Below the pieces are notes generated by a model. That model saw only the letters and a list, made by a program, of their open reading frames with translations. It searched no databases and was not told where the DNA came from. Positions 26,799-35,280 of a stretch of DNA of 64,000 bases are shown piece by piece. Source of the DNA: BRH-c25 sp012519325 (GTDB lineage: Bacteria > Bacillota > Clostridia > Lutisporales > Lutisporaceae); NCBI GenBank assembly GCA_050950645.1, contig JBMNHZ010000016.1, forward strand, positions 62,001 through 126,000, given 5' to 3'. The position numbers and the translations under genes were made by a program. How positions within the stretch are numbered: position 1 is the first letter of the stretch; every line of letters begins with the position of its first letter.

Positions 26799-26929
26799 TG
26801 CAAAAGCCTTAAACTCTTTCCCCGTGTCCCCAATTGCGTCGCAATATTTTTCTGTTGTGCTGCATATCTATCTTTTATATGATTGTATACTCATTATAAC
26901 GGTATATTCGACATGTTTCAAAGTAAACA

Positions 26930-27553
26930 TTATATTCTCCTAAGGAGGAGTGCAGCTTCAAATATATTCTCGCTCCCAAGGATTCCTGAAGCCACTGCTA
27001 TTCCATCAACTCCCGCAGCCTTAACTGAAGCGGCGTTTTCTATACTTATTCCGCCAATACCTACTACAGGTATCTTTACCGCTTCCTTTATTGCCTTCAA
27101 TTGGGTCAGTGTAACATGCTCGGTGTTACTTTTTGTTTTAGTCGGAAACAGCGCACCAACCCCCAGGTAGTCCGCTCCCTGTCTTTGAAATTCAAGTGCT
27201 TCCTCAATGCAATTGGCAGAGGCACCTATAATTCTATCATTTCCCATAAGCTTTCTGGCAGCTGTTATGGGCAAATCCTCAGAACCCAGGTGCACTCCAT
27301 CCGCATCCACAGCCAATGCTATATCAACCCTGTCGTTAATTATGAGAGGAATACCGTAACCTTTCAACAGCCCTTTAACTCTTAAAGCCAGGTTATAATA
27401 ATCAAAAGCATTCATATTCTTTTCCCTAAGCTGCACTAAAGTCACTCCGCCCTTAATTGCATCCTCAATACAGCTAAGCAGTTCCTTCCCTTCAAGTACT
27501 TTTCTGTCGGTTATCAGATATAATGAATAGTTCACCTGTCCTTTAACCGGCAT
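26930..27553 (-). CDS. thiE: Thiamine-phosphate synthase
   Basis: A 207-residue TIM-barrel enzyme joining HMP-PP and thiazole phosphate. Motifs: YLITDRKVLEGKEL, GVTLVQLREKN, LIINDRVDIALAVDADGVHLG, IIGASANCIEEA, YLGVGALFPTKTK and PVVGIGGI. The ATG at 27553 has AAGGTG 6 nt upstream and overlaps the thiM stop by 11 bp. It is the last gene of the TPP-riboswitch-controlled thiW-thiD-thiM-thiE operon. Confidence 0.95.
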   Translation of the reverse strand: MPVKGQVNYSLYLITDRKVLEGKELLSCIEDAIKGGVTLVQLREKNMNAFDYYNLALRVKGLLKGYGIPLIINDRVDIALAVDADGVHLGSEDLPITAARKLMGNDRIIGASANCIEEALEFQRQGADYLGVGALFPTKTKSNTEHVTLTQLKAIKEAVKIPVVGIGGISIENAASVKAAGVDGIAVASGILGSENIFEAALLLRRI

Positions 27554-28379
27554 ATACCACACCTTCTCTCATAAATATATCCCTGTTCAGGTTATAGATA
27601 TTGTCAAAAAGTCTTGTTTTAAACATCCCTATGCCCTCATTCGGCATTAAGCATGCATTTGCAAGCTGTCCTGAAATTCCCATAACCATTATGCCTCCCA
27701 CAGTCCCTTTCAAATAATCCTCTGCTACACTGCAGAATGTACCGGCAAGGGATGTAGCCATACACCCCGCTCCAGTGATTTTTGAAAGCATTTCATGTCC
27801 ATTTTCTATTATATAAGCGGTACTTCCGTCTGAAATCAAATCCTTCCTGCCTGTAGCAGCAACAACACAATTCAAATCCTTCGCCAGGCCCCGAACTATC
27901 CCCATAGCATTGTCAATATCCAAATTGGAGTCTACTCCGCAAGAACAACCGTCTTTGCCTGCCATATACATAATTTCCGAAATGTTCCCCCTGATTACAT
28001 CAGGCTTGATATCTGAAAGCAGCTTACGGCACATTTCTCTGCGAAAGGGAGTTACCCCTGCACCGACCGGATCAAAAATTACAGGAATCTTCATTTCCTT
28101 TGCTATTTTGCCGGCCAGAATCATTGATTTGAAATTATTGCTGTCCGGCGTCCCCATATTGAGCACCAATGACTTTGACATTGCCACCACCTCTTCAACC
28201 TCTGAGGGGTCCTTTGCCATTATTGGAGAGCCTCCTAATGCAAGTACGGCATTAGCACAATCATTCATAGTAACATAATTTGTTATATGATGAATTAAAG
28301 GCCTGCATTCTTTAATCCTTATCAGCAGTTCAGCTGCTTCCCTGATAACTTTCAATTCCTGCTTCACCTCATTATTCAT
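27543..28379 (-). CDS. thiM: Hydroxyethylthiazole kinase
   Basis: A 278-residue salvage kinase for the thiazole moiety. RPLIHHITNYVTMNDCANAVLALGGSPIM is the substrate region, DPVGAGVTPFRR and RGNISE are family motifs, and the catalytic Cys lies in KITGAGCMATSLAGTF. It overlaps the thiD stop by 8 nt (ATGAATAA) and the thiE start by 11 nt, showing tight coupling. Confidence 0.95.
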   Translation of the reverse strand: MNNEVKQELKVIREAAELLIRIKECRPLIHHITNYVTMNDCANAVLALGGSPIMAKDPSEVEEVVAMSKSLVLNMGTPDSNNFKSMILAGKIAKEMKIPVIFDPVGAGVTPFRREMCRKLLSDIKPDVIRGNISEIMYMAGKDGCSCGVDSNLDIDNAMGIVRGLAKDLNCVVAATGRKDLISDGSTAYIIENGHEMLSKITGAGCMATSLAGTFCSVAEDYLKGTVGGIMVMGISGQLANACLMPNEGIGMFKTRLFDNIYNLNRDIFMREGVVYAG

Positions 28380-29178
28380 CCGGAATACCTGCTTTCTTGT
28401 ATAATGTGTAAAAATGATTTGTAGGCCCTACACCCTTGCCTATGGACAAAGAGTTTTCTATTGCAATTGTAATATACTCCTTTGCCAATGCAACAGCTTC
28501 TGCGACAGAATACCCTTTTGCCAGATTGGCGGCTATAGCTGCCGATAAAGTGCAGCCTGTTCCATGGGTATTCCTCGTATCAATCCTCTTGCTTTTCAGG
28601 CAGCTTATTTTACTACCGTCAAAAAGAATATCCGTTGCATCGTCATCCAGGTGGCCTCCCTTTAAAAGTACGTTACGGGGGCCCATTTCAAAAATCATTC
28701 TTGCTGTTTTTTCCATTTCTTCAATACTGCCGATTCTCATTCCGGTGAGTACTTCCGCTTCCGGAATATTTGGCGTAACTATTGTTGCCAGCGGCATCAG
28801 GCTTTTGATCAATGCTTCCTTTGCCGACTGCTGCAATAGATGATATCCGCTTTTGGAAACCATAACCGGATCCAGGACTATATTTGAAGGCTTATAGTAA
28901 TTCAGCCCCGCCTCTATGGCATTTATCGTGCCGATTTGTGAAACCATTCCTATCTTCAAACCATCAACCTTAATATCTTCAAATATTGCTTCTATTTGTT
29001 TCTCAATCAGTTCAACAGAGATATCCTGAACTGCCAGAACCCCCTGTGTATTCTGAGCGGTTACCGCAGTAATAACGCTCATTCCGTACACCCCGTGGGC
29101 GGAAAAGGTTTTTAAATCCGCCTGTATGCCTGCACCGCCGCTGCTGTCTGAACCTGCTATTGTTAAAACATTTTTCAT
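28372..29178 (-). CDS. thiD: Hydroxymethylpyrimidine/phosphomethylpyrimidine kinase
   Basis: A 268-residue ribokinase-fold enzyme that phosphorylates HMP and HMP-P. N-terminal LTIAGSDSSGGAGIQADLKTF, KIGMVSQI, LDPVMVSKSG and the C-terminal anion-hole motif NTHGTGCTLSAAIAANLA are all present. The ATG at 29178 has GGGGGA 7 nt upstream; an ATG two codons earlier touches the ribosome site. It follows thiW by 14 bp. Confidence 0.94.
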   Translation of the reverse strand: MKNVLTIAGSDSSGGAGIQADLKTFSAHGVYGMSVITAVTAQNTQGVLAVQDISVELIEKQIEAIFEDIKVDGLKIGMVSQIGTINAIEAGLNYYKPSNIVLDPVMVSKSGYHLLQQSAKEALIKSLMPLATIVTPNIPEAEVLTGMRIGSIEEMEKTARMIFEMGPRNVLLKGGHLDDDATDILFDGSKISCLKSKRIDTRNTHGTGCTLSAAIAANLAKGYSVAEAVALAKEYITIAIENSLSIGKGVGPTNHFYTLYKKAGIPDE

Positions 29179-29192
29179 ATCCATTCCCCCTG

Positions 29193-29684
29193 CTAAATGC
29201 CTGTTTTTTTCAGTGTACGGCTTCTTTCCATTAGCCCCAGAATTACATAGCCAATAATGCTTCCACCGATAGTGCTTATCAAAAAAGGTACAACGAAATA
29301 AAATGCCGCAACATCATTCCCCATAATAAATTTTGCTATGGGAAAAGCCAGCAGACCTCCCAATATGCCTGTCCCGAATACCTCTCCTGCTACAGCAAAT
29401 ATCTTCCTGCCGAATTTCAAATACATGATTCCGGCAATAAAAGCTCCTGCCATACTGCCGGGAAAAGCCATAAGCGAGCCTGTACCAAGCATATTCCTCA
29501 GCAGGGAAATCAGGAATGCATTGCCTACGCCATACCATGGGCCTAACATCACGGCAGACAGTACATTTATTGTATGCTGCACCGGAAAGCATTTGGCTGC
29601 TCCTACGGGTATGTAGACCAAATTGGCCGCTATTGTACCTATTGCCACAAGCAATGCTGAAAATGTAAGTTTTCTGGTTTGCAT
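29193..29684 (-). CDS. thiW: ThiW-type thiamine precursor ECF transporter subunit
   Basis: A 163-residue membrane protein with about five helices and the ThiW hallmark region VYIPVGAAKCFPVQHTINVLSAVMLGPWYGVGNAF. It is the substrate component of an ECF importer, probably for the thiazole precursor, which suits the adjacent thiM salvage kinase. The ATG at 29684 follows AAAGGAGG; the frame is open further upstream into the leader but without a ribosome site. It is the first gene of the thi operon. Confidence 0.9.
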   Translation of the reverse strand: MQTRKLTFSALLVAIGTIAANLVYIPVGAAKCFPVQHTINVLSAVMLGPWYGVGNAFLISLLRNMLGTGSLMAFPGSMAGAFIAGIMYLKFGRKIFAVAGEVFGTGILGGLLAFPIAKFIMGNDVAAFYFVVPFLISTIGGSIIGYVILGLMERSRTLKKTGI

Positions 29685-29763
29685 AAAAAAATCCTCCTTT
29701 ACCGGCAGGGGGCTTCTCCCCCTTGCATCCTCCATTGTATAGGAAATTATAATTTCCTGTACG

Positions 29764-29802
29764 ATGAAAAAGCATAAATCCCATTATAAGGATTTATGCT
29801 TA
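29764..29802 (-). terminator. TPP-riboswitch expression-platform terminator
   Basis: AGCATAAATCC and GGATTTATGCT form an 11-bp stem followed by TTTTTC on the minus strand, between the riboswitch aptamer and thiW. It should form when TPP is bound, stopping transcription. Confidence 0.85.
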
Positions 29803-29819
29803 TATACTATAAACATATT

Positions 29820-29906
29820 ACTTCCCTACGCTGGTATTATCCAGATCAGGTAAAGGGTCAGAGACTCAGGTTCTCTATCTCAGCCGGCCTTACCAGCCCC
29901 CCTAGT
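29820..29906 (-). promoter_or_regulatory. TPP riboswitch (THI element)
   Basis: The minus strand contains the conserved TPP aptamer parts in order: GGGGGGCTGGTAAG, GGCTGAGA, GAACCTGAG, the CCCTTTACCTGATCTGG core and the closing GTAGGGAAGT. The CTGAGA and ACCTGATCTGG boxes are diagnostic. It precedes thiW, thiD, thiM and thiE, and a terminator hairpin lies just downstream, so thiamine pyrophosphate should switch the operon off. Confidence 0.95.
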
Positions 29907-29929
29907 ACTTAAGCTATTAAATTACCATA

Positions 29930-29958
29930 ATAGTAACACATGCTATTGGCCATTTCAA
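29930..29958 (-). promoter_or_regulatory. thi operon promoter
   Basis: TTGAAA (29958-29953), 17 bp and TACTAT (29935-29930) on the minus strand place the start about 15 nt before the riboswitch. Confidence 0.55.
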
Positions 29959-29964
29959 GTTTGA

Positions 29965-30489
29965 TTACATTCCCATGACCTTCGACAGCAGCTTCCGGTA
30001 CAACATATCTCTGTTCTGAGTTGTGACATAATGCAGTTCAACATTCTTATGCTCACGGACTGCTTTCAAAAAAGCCGTTTCTTTATTTTTCACTGCTGCA
30101 AGCACAGGTACATCCCCATCCAGTGCAGCAAGAACTCCGGAGCAGAAATCCGATGCCTTGCTCTCCATGAAGCCCAGCTCATCCATAAGCAGCAATCCCC
30201 CGGTTGGAGCCTGCAGCAGCTTCATGCCCACAGTATTAAAAACTTCAATATTGACAGTTATTATTTTACCATTTTTGCAGACCCCTGCCAGGTTTTCATG
30301 AGTGTACTGTAAGCTTGCTGAATTAGCCGGATGAATATACACCTTACATTCTCCGTTTTGGTCCGGAGGCATTTTCTTTGTGATAAAACCGAATACAGGG
30401 CGGCGGTTATGCACAAGCAGCCTGTTTATCAATGTGCTTTTACCCGCCCCTCTTTCTCCGCAAATCAGAATATGCTGTGGTCTGTTCAT
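29965..30489 (-). CDS. Small P-loop NTPase (THEP1/NTPase_1-like)
   Basis: A 174-residue P-loop protein with Walker A GERGAGKST at the N-terminus and Walker B LLLMDELGFME (about residues 99-109), matching the nucleoside-triphosphatase THEP1 family. Those enzymes hydrolyse NTPs in vitro and their cellular role is unclear. It lies 12 bp after the substrate-binding protein of a FecCD-type importer and is the last gene of that operon. The association with metal or cofactor uptake suggests a role in processing the imported compound; this is inference only. Confidence 0.8.
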   Translation of the reverse strand: MNRPQHILICGERGAGKSTLINRLLVHNRRPVFGFITKKMPPDQNGECKVYIHPANSASLQYTHENLAGVCKNGKIITVNIEVFNTVGMKLLQAPTGGLLLMDELGFMESKASDFCSGVLAALDGDVPVLAAVKNKETAFLKAVREHKNVELHYVTTQNRDMLYRKLLSKVMGM

Positions 30490-30501
30490 ATTTCAGCCTC
30501 C

Positions 30502-31596
30502 CTATTTTCCTGTGGAATTGGCAACCAACTTTTCATACTGCTCCATGGAAATACCGCAATGATAGAACAACTCGAAGTAGTTTTGAACCTCTTTGTATAA
30601 ATCATATTTTGCCGTTTCCGGATAAAGCAGCTGTGACATCCATATCATCCCGAGGTAACGCTGCACTGAAGGAGGGAATCCCAGCCAGTTGTATGGACTG
30701 CTCGGCACCTCGTAATAGCGGCCTTCCTTAATTGCATTTATATTCTGCCATACAGGGTCTGTGCCTGCTGCCTCGTAAATACTGTTGGGTTCAAATATTA
30801 TTACCTCCGGATTCCAATTCAATATTTGCTCCATATCCACTTCATTGCCTGTGCCCTTTGAAGATGGATTGTCCACGACGGCTATGTTATTGGACAAAAG
30901 ATCTATTACTTCCGAATGATATGAATCTTTGGCAATTACATTCAGCCCTTTGTCACCCAGGCAGTAAAGCAGATTTACCTTATTTACGCTGCCTGCGATC
31001 TCCTGGGTACGCTTATAGGTTTGTTCACAGTATTCCGCCAGAACCTGAGCCTGTTCTTCCATATTAAGAAGCTTGCCGAGCATGCGGTACGCATCACCCA
31101 TGGTTTCAGTCATAGTGGTTATATGCACAAAGGGGATTCCGGTCTGCTTTTGCAGTTCATCCAAATCCTCAACAATATTTTTCTTAGGTTCGCCTACATC
31201 AATAATCACCTGTGCACCGCTGGCCAGCAAGGTCTCAAGATTCAATTCACCTTTTCCTCCGTATAGCTGGCCCAATACCGGCAAATCATAATACTGTGTA
31301 TCCAGAAATTCTTCCGCACTTTTATCCCATGGTGTCGAAATTCCCACCAGCTTATCCGGTGCAAGCGCAAATACCACTATTTGTGCAAGAGGCCCTGAAA
31401 TCGCTATTTTTGTGATATTTGCGGGAACCTCTACTTCCCTTCCCACCGAATCTGTGAAAACTACAGTAGAATTTTCACTCTTTTGAACGGCAGCTTCTGT
31501 TTCAGCCGGGGCTGATGCAGGCTCCGGTGCCTTACAGCCTGCAAGCATTGCAAGTATCATAACCAGGGTTAAAACTATCGCAATAATCCTTTTCAT
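30502..31596 (-). CDS. Substrate-binding lipoprotein of FecCD-type ABC importer
   Basis: A 364-residue class III (BtuF/FepB-like) binding protein. The lipoprotein signal MKRIIAIVLTLVMILAMLAG is followed by Cys21. The mature part starts FTDSVGREVEVP, and the bilobed fold has the long connecting helix around DLDELQKQTGIPFVHITT. The start overlaps the methyltransferase stop by 4 nt (ATGA). The family binds siderophores, haem, cobalamin or molybdate/tungstate; the ligand is not identifiable from sequence. Confidence 0.88.
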   Translation of the reverse strand: MKRIIAIVLTLVMILAMLAGCKAPEPASAPAETEAAVQKSENSTVVFTDSVGREVEVPANITKIAISGPLAQIVVFALAPDKLVGISTPWDKSAEEFLDTQYYDLPVLGQLYGGKGELNLETLLASGAQVIIDVGEPKKNIVEDLDELQKQTGIPFVHITTMTETMGDAYRMLGKLLNMEEQAQVLAEYCEQTYKRTQEIAGSVNKVNLLYCLGDKGLNVIAKDSYHSEVIDLLSNNIAVVDNPSSKGTGNEVDMEQILNWNPEVIIFEPNSIYEAAGTDPVWQNINAIKEGRYYEVPSSPYNWLGFPPSVQRYLGMIWMSQLLYPETAKYDLYKEVQNYFELFYHCGISMEQYEKLVANSTGK

Positions 31597-32348
31597 TCCT
31601 CATTCCTCCCCCAAATTATTTCTATATTATCCGGAATATCAGAAGTTTTCAAAACAATAATGCCCAGCTGCCTCAAAGCCGGCAGGTAATAGGGAAACCG
31701 GTCGGATTCGCGGTGGATCAGCCTGCCTGCAATATCCTCAGCTTTTATCTCCTGCGGGTAGTCGTCATTGCTGTACACTTGAAAGAATTCTACGGCATCT
31801 GCCATTGATCTGAAGGGTTGTCCCATTTCCAAAACTAAGGTTTCGGATTTATGCGGTATCCTTAGTATATCGAGGCGCTCCAACGCTTCCTTAAAGGTAT
31901 GCCGCACCAATGCTTTTTGTGATAATGAAAACAAATGATTATTCCAGTTTCTCTTAATTATGATCACTGTGCCGCTGCACTGCTCTTTGGCTATACTTAA
32001 TGCATCCTCCAAACTGGAAAATAAACAGAATACCATGGCGTCATACGGCTTTATGGGTGGATTCGCTCTTATATCTCCCTCGACAATTCTAATATTATTG
32101 CAGTTAACGTGCTTCAGCCTGTTTCTCAGTTCATCCAATGCCTGTGAAGCAATATCCACAGCAGTAACATTTCTGCAGTATTTCGACAGCTCTATGCTAA
32201 GATAGCCCAGCCCGCATCCTGCATCGCATACATGGGCGTCAACCGACAGGTATTCGGACACCTTGTCGGCTATAGACTTGAAATATGCACCATTTTCCTC
32301 TACTGCATCCCTCATGAATTGTATCATGCGCGAATCCCATTTAAACAT
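31593..32348 (-). CDS. Class I SAM-dependent methyltransferase
   Basis: A 251-residue methyltransferase with motif I VCDAGCGLGYLSIEL (about residues 43-57), the acidic post-I residue in VTAVDIA, and motif II-like IRIVEGDI. The ATG at 32348 follows GGCGGAG; a TTG two codons upstream is possible. It sits between the ATPase and the binding protein of an uptake operon and overlaps the binding-protein gene by 4 nt. A methyltransferase inside an importer operon suggests chemical modification of the imported ligand or of a metal carrier; no specific substrate can be claimed. Confidence 0.82.
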   Translation of the reverse strand: MFKWDSRMIQFMRDAVEENGAYFKSIADKVSEYLSVDAHVCDAGCGLGYLSIELSKYCRNVTAVDIASQALDELRNRLKHVNCNNIRIVEGDIRANPPIKPYDAMVFCLFSSLEDALSIAKEQCSGTVIIIKRNWNNHLFSLSQKALVRHTFKEALERLDILRIPHKSETLVLEMGQPFRSMADAVEFFQVYSNDDYPQEIKAEDIAGRLIHRESDRFPYYLPALRQLGIIVLKTSDIPDNIEIIWGRNEE

Positions 32349-32350
32349 AA

Positions 32351-33127
32351 TCAACTCCGCCTTTCTCCGGAGGGCACGATTAACATGTCTCCGCCTACTT
32401 TAGCAATTTGCACCTCAACATTGTACAATCTGCTGAGCAAATCCTTATTTATCACTTCCTGAGGTGTCCCATCCGCTATGATGCTGCCGTCAAAAAGTGC
32501 CAGTATATAATCCGAATAGGTCAGGGCATGCTGTGGATTGTGCATTGAAATCAAAACCGTATAGCCTTCTTTTGTCAGATTCTTTATCTGCTGCAATACC
32601 CTCAGTTGATTCCCAAAATCCAGGCTGGATGTCGGTTCATCCATCAGAATGATTCCCGCTTGCTGGGCTAAGGCACGTGCAATCAATACAAGCTGCTGCT
32701 CCCCGCCGCTCAATCTGGAAAAGCCTCTCTGGGCAAGGCCGGTAATATTCAACTGAGCAAGCGCCTTCCAGGCTTGCTCCATTTCCTTTTTCCCCGGTTT
32801 GGAATATGCCGAAAGCTGATGTGCAGTACCCATAAGCACCATATCCATCACAGAATAATTAAAGGATGGATAGTGGATTTGAGGTATATATGCCATTAAA
32901 TGCGCCCGGCTCTTCGCAGAAAGCTTTTTAATATCATTACCTTCAATTCTTATAATTCCGCTGTATTCACCAATCAATCCCAGAATGCAGCGAAAAAGTG
33001 TACTCTTTCCTACGCCGTTGGGGCCGATTATGGAAATCAGCTTGCCTTTTCCCACATTAAAGGATATATCATTAAGCACCTTATGTGAGCCATAGCCAAA
33101 GCACAGCTTTTCCACTTCAATAATCAT
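32351..33127 (-). CDS. ATP-binding subunit of FecCD-type ABC importer
   Basis: A 258-residue ATPase of the FepC/BtuD class. Walker A is GPNGVGKST, the Q-loop is in AYIPQIHYPS, the signature is LSGGEQQL, Walker B is IILMDEPTSSLD and the switch His is in ISMHNPQHAL. It overlaps the permease stop by 4 nt (ATGA). Confidence 0.93.
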   Translation of the reverse strand: MIIEVEKLCFGYGSHKVLNDISFNVGKGKLISIIGPNGVGKSTLFRCILGLIGEYSGIIRIEGNDIKKLSAKSRAHLMAYIPQIHYPSFNYSVMDMVLMGTAHQLSAYSKPGKKEMEQAWKALAQLNITGLAQRGFSRLSGGEQQLVLIARALAQQAGIILMDEPTSSLDFGNQLRVLQQIKNLTKEGYTVLISMHNPQHALTYSDYILALFDGSIIADGTPQEVINKDLLSRLYNVEVQIAKVGGDMLIVPSGERRS

Positions 33128-34134
33128 AAGACCCTCTCCCTTCTGAAAATCAGACGAATGAAGAAGGGGGCACCTATAAATGCAGTAAGGATTCCTATGG
33201 GAATTTCCGTTGCCAGCAAATTACGTGAAATGTTATCCACCAGCAGCATAAAGGTTGCACCGAAAACCATACTGGCCGGCAGCAGATATGTATAGTCATT
33301 CCCTGTCATCCTGCGACATAAATGAGGTATTACCAGGCCTACCCATCCGATTGTCCCGCTGACTGAGACACTGGCAGCTGTTATCAGCGTGGAAGAAATA
33401 ATTACAATAAGCCGCAGCATATTGGCATTGATACCCATTGCGTTGGATTCCTCATCACTGAGTGTAAGTATATTTATGCGCCATCTCATAACAAATAGCG
33501 GAATCATACCTATAGCCATAGGGATTAATGCAAAAACTACTTCATTGTTTTTAGCACCAGAAAGGCTTCCCATTAACCAATACGTAATAGCCGGCAGTTG
33601 ATTATTCGGGTCAGCCACAAGCTTGATAAATGATGTACCGGCCGTAAAAAGAGAGCTTATCATGATACCTGCAAGAATCATGTTCATTACACTCTTTCCC
33701 GGTGCATACCTTCCTATAAGATATACAAGAAATACCGAAACCAGGCTAAAGAAAAAAGCTGATACAATAATCATTCTGCTTGAGTTTCCCAACAAAATCG
33801 CCAGCGCAGCTCCAAATGCCGCACCGGAGGTAGCTCCCAGGAAGTCCGGTGATGCCATGGGGTTTTGAAACACTCCCTGATATGATGCCCCTGCCACCGA
33901 CAGGCAGCATCCTACAAGACATGCCAGGACAATTCTCGGCAGCCTTATATTTATCACTACCGCTTCCATTTCCGCTGTCCAGGTCTGCTCAAGGGGAATA
34001 ACCCGGTTAACAAGTATTCTCAGCAATTCGTGCAGGCTCACATTATATCTTCCAAAACAAAAGGATAAAATAAATACGATTATAAGCAGAAGCACAAGGT
34101 AAATGACTATTCTGTGCTTTTCTCCATTCTCCAT
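33124..34134 (-). CDS. FecCD-family ABC importer permease
   Basis: A 336-residue permease of the class III importer family with about ten helices. Family landmarks are IRLPRIVLACLVGCCLSVAGASYQGVFQNPMASPDFLGATSGAAFGA and GTIGWVGLVIPHLCRRMTGNDY. Only one permease gene is present, so the channel should be a homodimer. The ATG at 34134 has AAAGGA 8 nt upstream. It is the first gene of a five-gene, closely packed operon whose promoter is overlapped by a 38-bp palindrome. Confidence 0.93.
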   Translation of the reverse strand: MENGEKHRIVIYLVLLLIIVFILSFCFGRYNVSLHELLRILVNRVIPLEQTWTAEMEAVVINIRLPRIVLACLVGCCLSVAGASYQGVFQNPMASPDFLGATSGAAFGAALAILLGNSSRMIIVSAFFFSLVSVFLVYLIGRYAPGKSVMNMILAGIMISSLFTAGTSFIKLVADPNNQLPAITYWLMGSLSGAKNNEVVFALIPMAIGMIPLFVMRWRINILTLSDEESNAMGINANMLRLIVIISSTLITAASVSVSGTIGWVGLVIPHLCRRMTGNDYTYLLPASMVFGATFMLLVDNISRNLLATEIPIGILTAFIGAPFFIRLIFRRERVL

Positions 34135-34169
34135 ATGGGTTTTCCTTTCAAAATACGCTATAAAAAATA

Positions 34170-34220
34170 ATTTCTCCGTTATACTAAAGATAGTATAACG
34201 GAGAAATCTACATTTGTCAA
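34170..34220 (-). promoter_or_regulatory. Promoter with 38-bp operator-like palindrome (importer operon)
   Basis: On the minus strand TTGACA (34220-34215), 17 bp and TATACT (34197-34192) form a strong promoter. Across the -10 and start lies a perfect palindrome, ATTTCTCCGTTATACTA (34170-34186) and TAGTATAACGGAGAAAT (34191-34207), with 4 bp between the 17-bp arms. The inner part has the spacing CGTTATAC-N8-GTATAACG, which resembles ModE molybdate-repressor sites as I recall them. A transcribed hairpin is the alternative reading. Confidence 0.8.
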
Positions 34221-34244
34221 ATAAAAGCATATCAAGAAGATTTT

Positions 34245-35188
34245 CTATAAGCCATCAGCATTTTTTCTGAATTTATCCGCCTCCTCAGACAGCTTGTAAT
34301 CCGATTTCTCCAGTATTTCCATGTATCCGCCCAGAAGTTTCATCAGCTCGCTGTCTGAATTATTTTTTACAGCTTTGATATATACTTCTTTTGCCTCGGA
34401 ATCCATCTCCTTTGTATCATAGCTGAAAAGCGGAGTATTGTTCAATCCGTACAGCATGAATGTAATGTATTTTTTCTGCAGCTTCTTTATGCTTTCTACC
34501 TTGTCGGAGCCGCTGTGCTTTCTGATAAAGCCTTCCTGGGCCAATGCCCTCTCCACCACTTCATCCCAACCTATTACAAGAGCCGCATCCTTTGCAGGAA
34601 CTTTATTACTTTCCACTGCCATAATATCAATATAATCCTTCACGTCATCCCCTGCATATGGACTGAATTTCTTTAGAAACTCATAGTTTATTATGGGAAA
34701 AAACATCCCTTCCGCTGTTTCCGCCTTATAGCCCATAGCCTTTGTTTCCTCAATAAGGCTTTTAACTTCGGCATTCTGAATACTGTCAAGCTTGCTCAGA
34801 TCAAATTCCGGTTTGTACGCATTGAACAAGGTTCTTGTACGGCTGTACTGTAATATTTCTCCTCCAGCTCCTGCAAATTGTTTTTCAATGCTTTTTCAAG
34901 TTCATCAAGCATTTTGGACGCATTTTCCCTGGAAACCTCAGCAATATTCTTATCCATAAACTCAATTATTGCATCAGGCCCGGGATTTCCCTCCAATAAT
35001 GCCGTGAACTCAGGCATTATCTTGTCTTGATTGCTTTCCTCCACAGCAGGAGGATTATTATTTTCAGCTTTGCTGCCTGTATTATCCTCTGCAGGTGCTG
35101 TGCACCCTGTCAGCAATCCTGCGCCCACAAGTACAATGATGGACATTCCTATTGAAAGAGATTTTAAAAAAGCTTTCTTGTCAGGCAT
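34245..35188 (-). pseudogene. Putative lipoprotein of unknown function, frameshifted by TACAG duplication
   Basis: The N-terminal part (start MPDKKAFLKSLSIGMSIIVL) has a lipoprotein signal with Cys at LLTGC and a low-complexity Asn/Glu/Pro stretch, then DAIIEFMDKNIAEVSRENAS. The frame breaks in YYS at 34843-34852, where TACAG occurs twice in tandem. Removing one unit joins it to the C-terminal part (RTRTLFNAYKPEFDLSKLDS), ending at 34245. The intact protein would be about 312 residues. No recognised domain. The gene lies between the importer and flavo-diiron genes and shows no obvious link to either. Confidence 0.7.
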
Positions 35189-35280
35189 TTCGATTATTAC
35201 AACTCCTCCCGGATGACTAAAAAGACACCGCATATTTTATATATGTTTATGACGCAGCATCCTTATGAAAAGTTCCCGGG

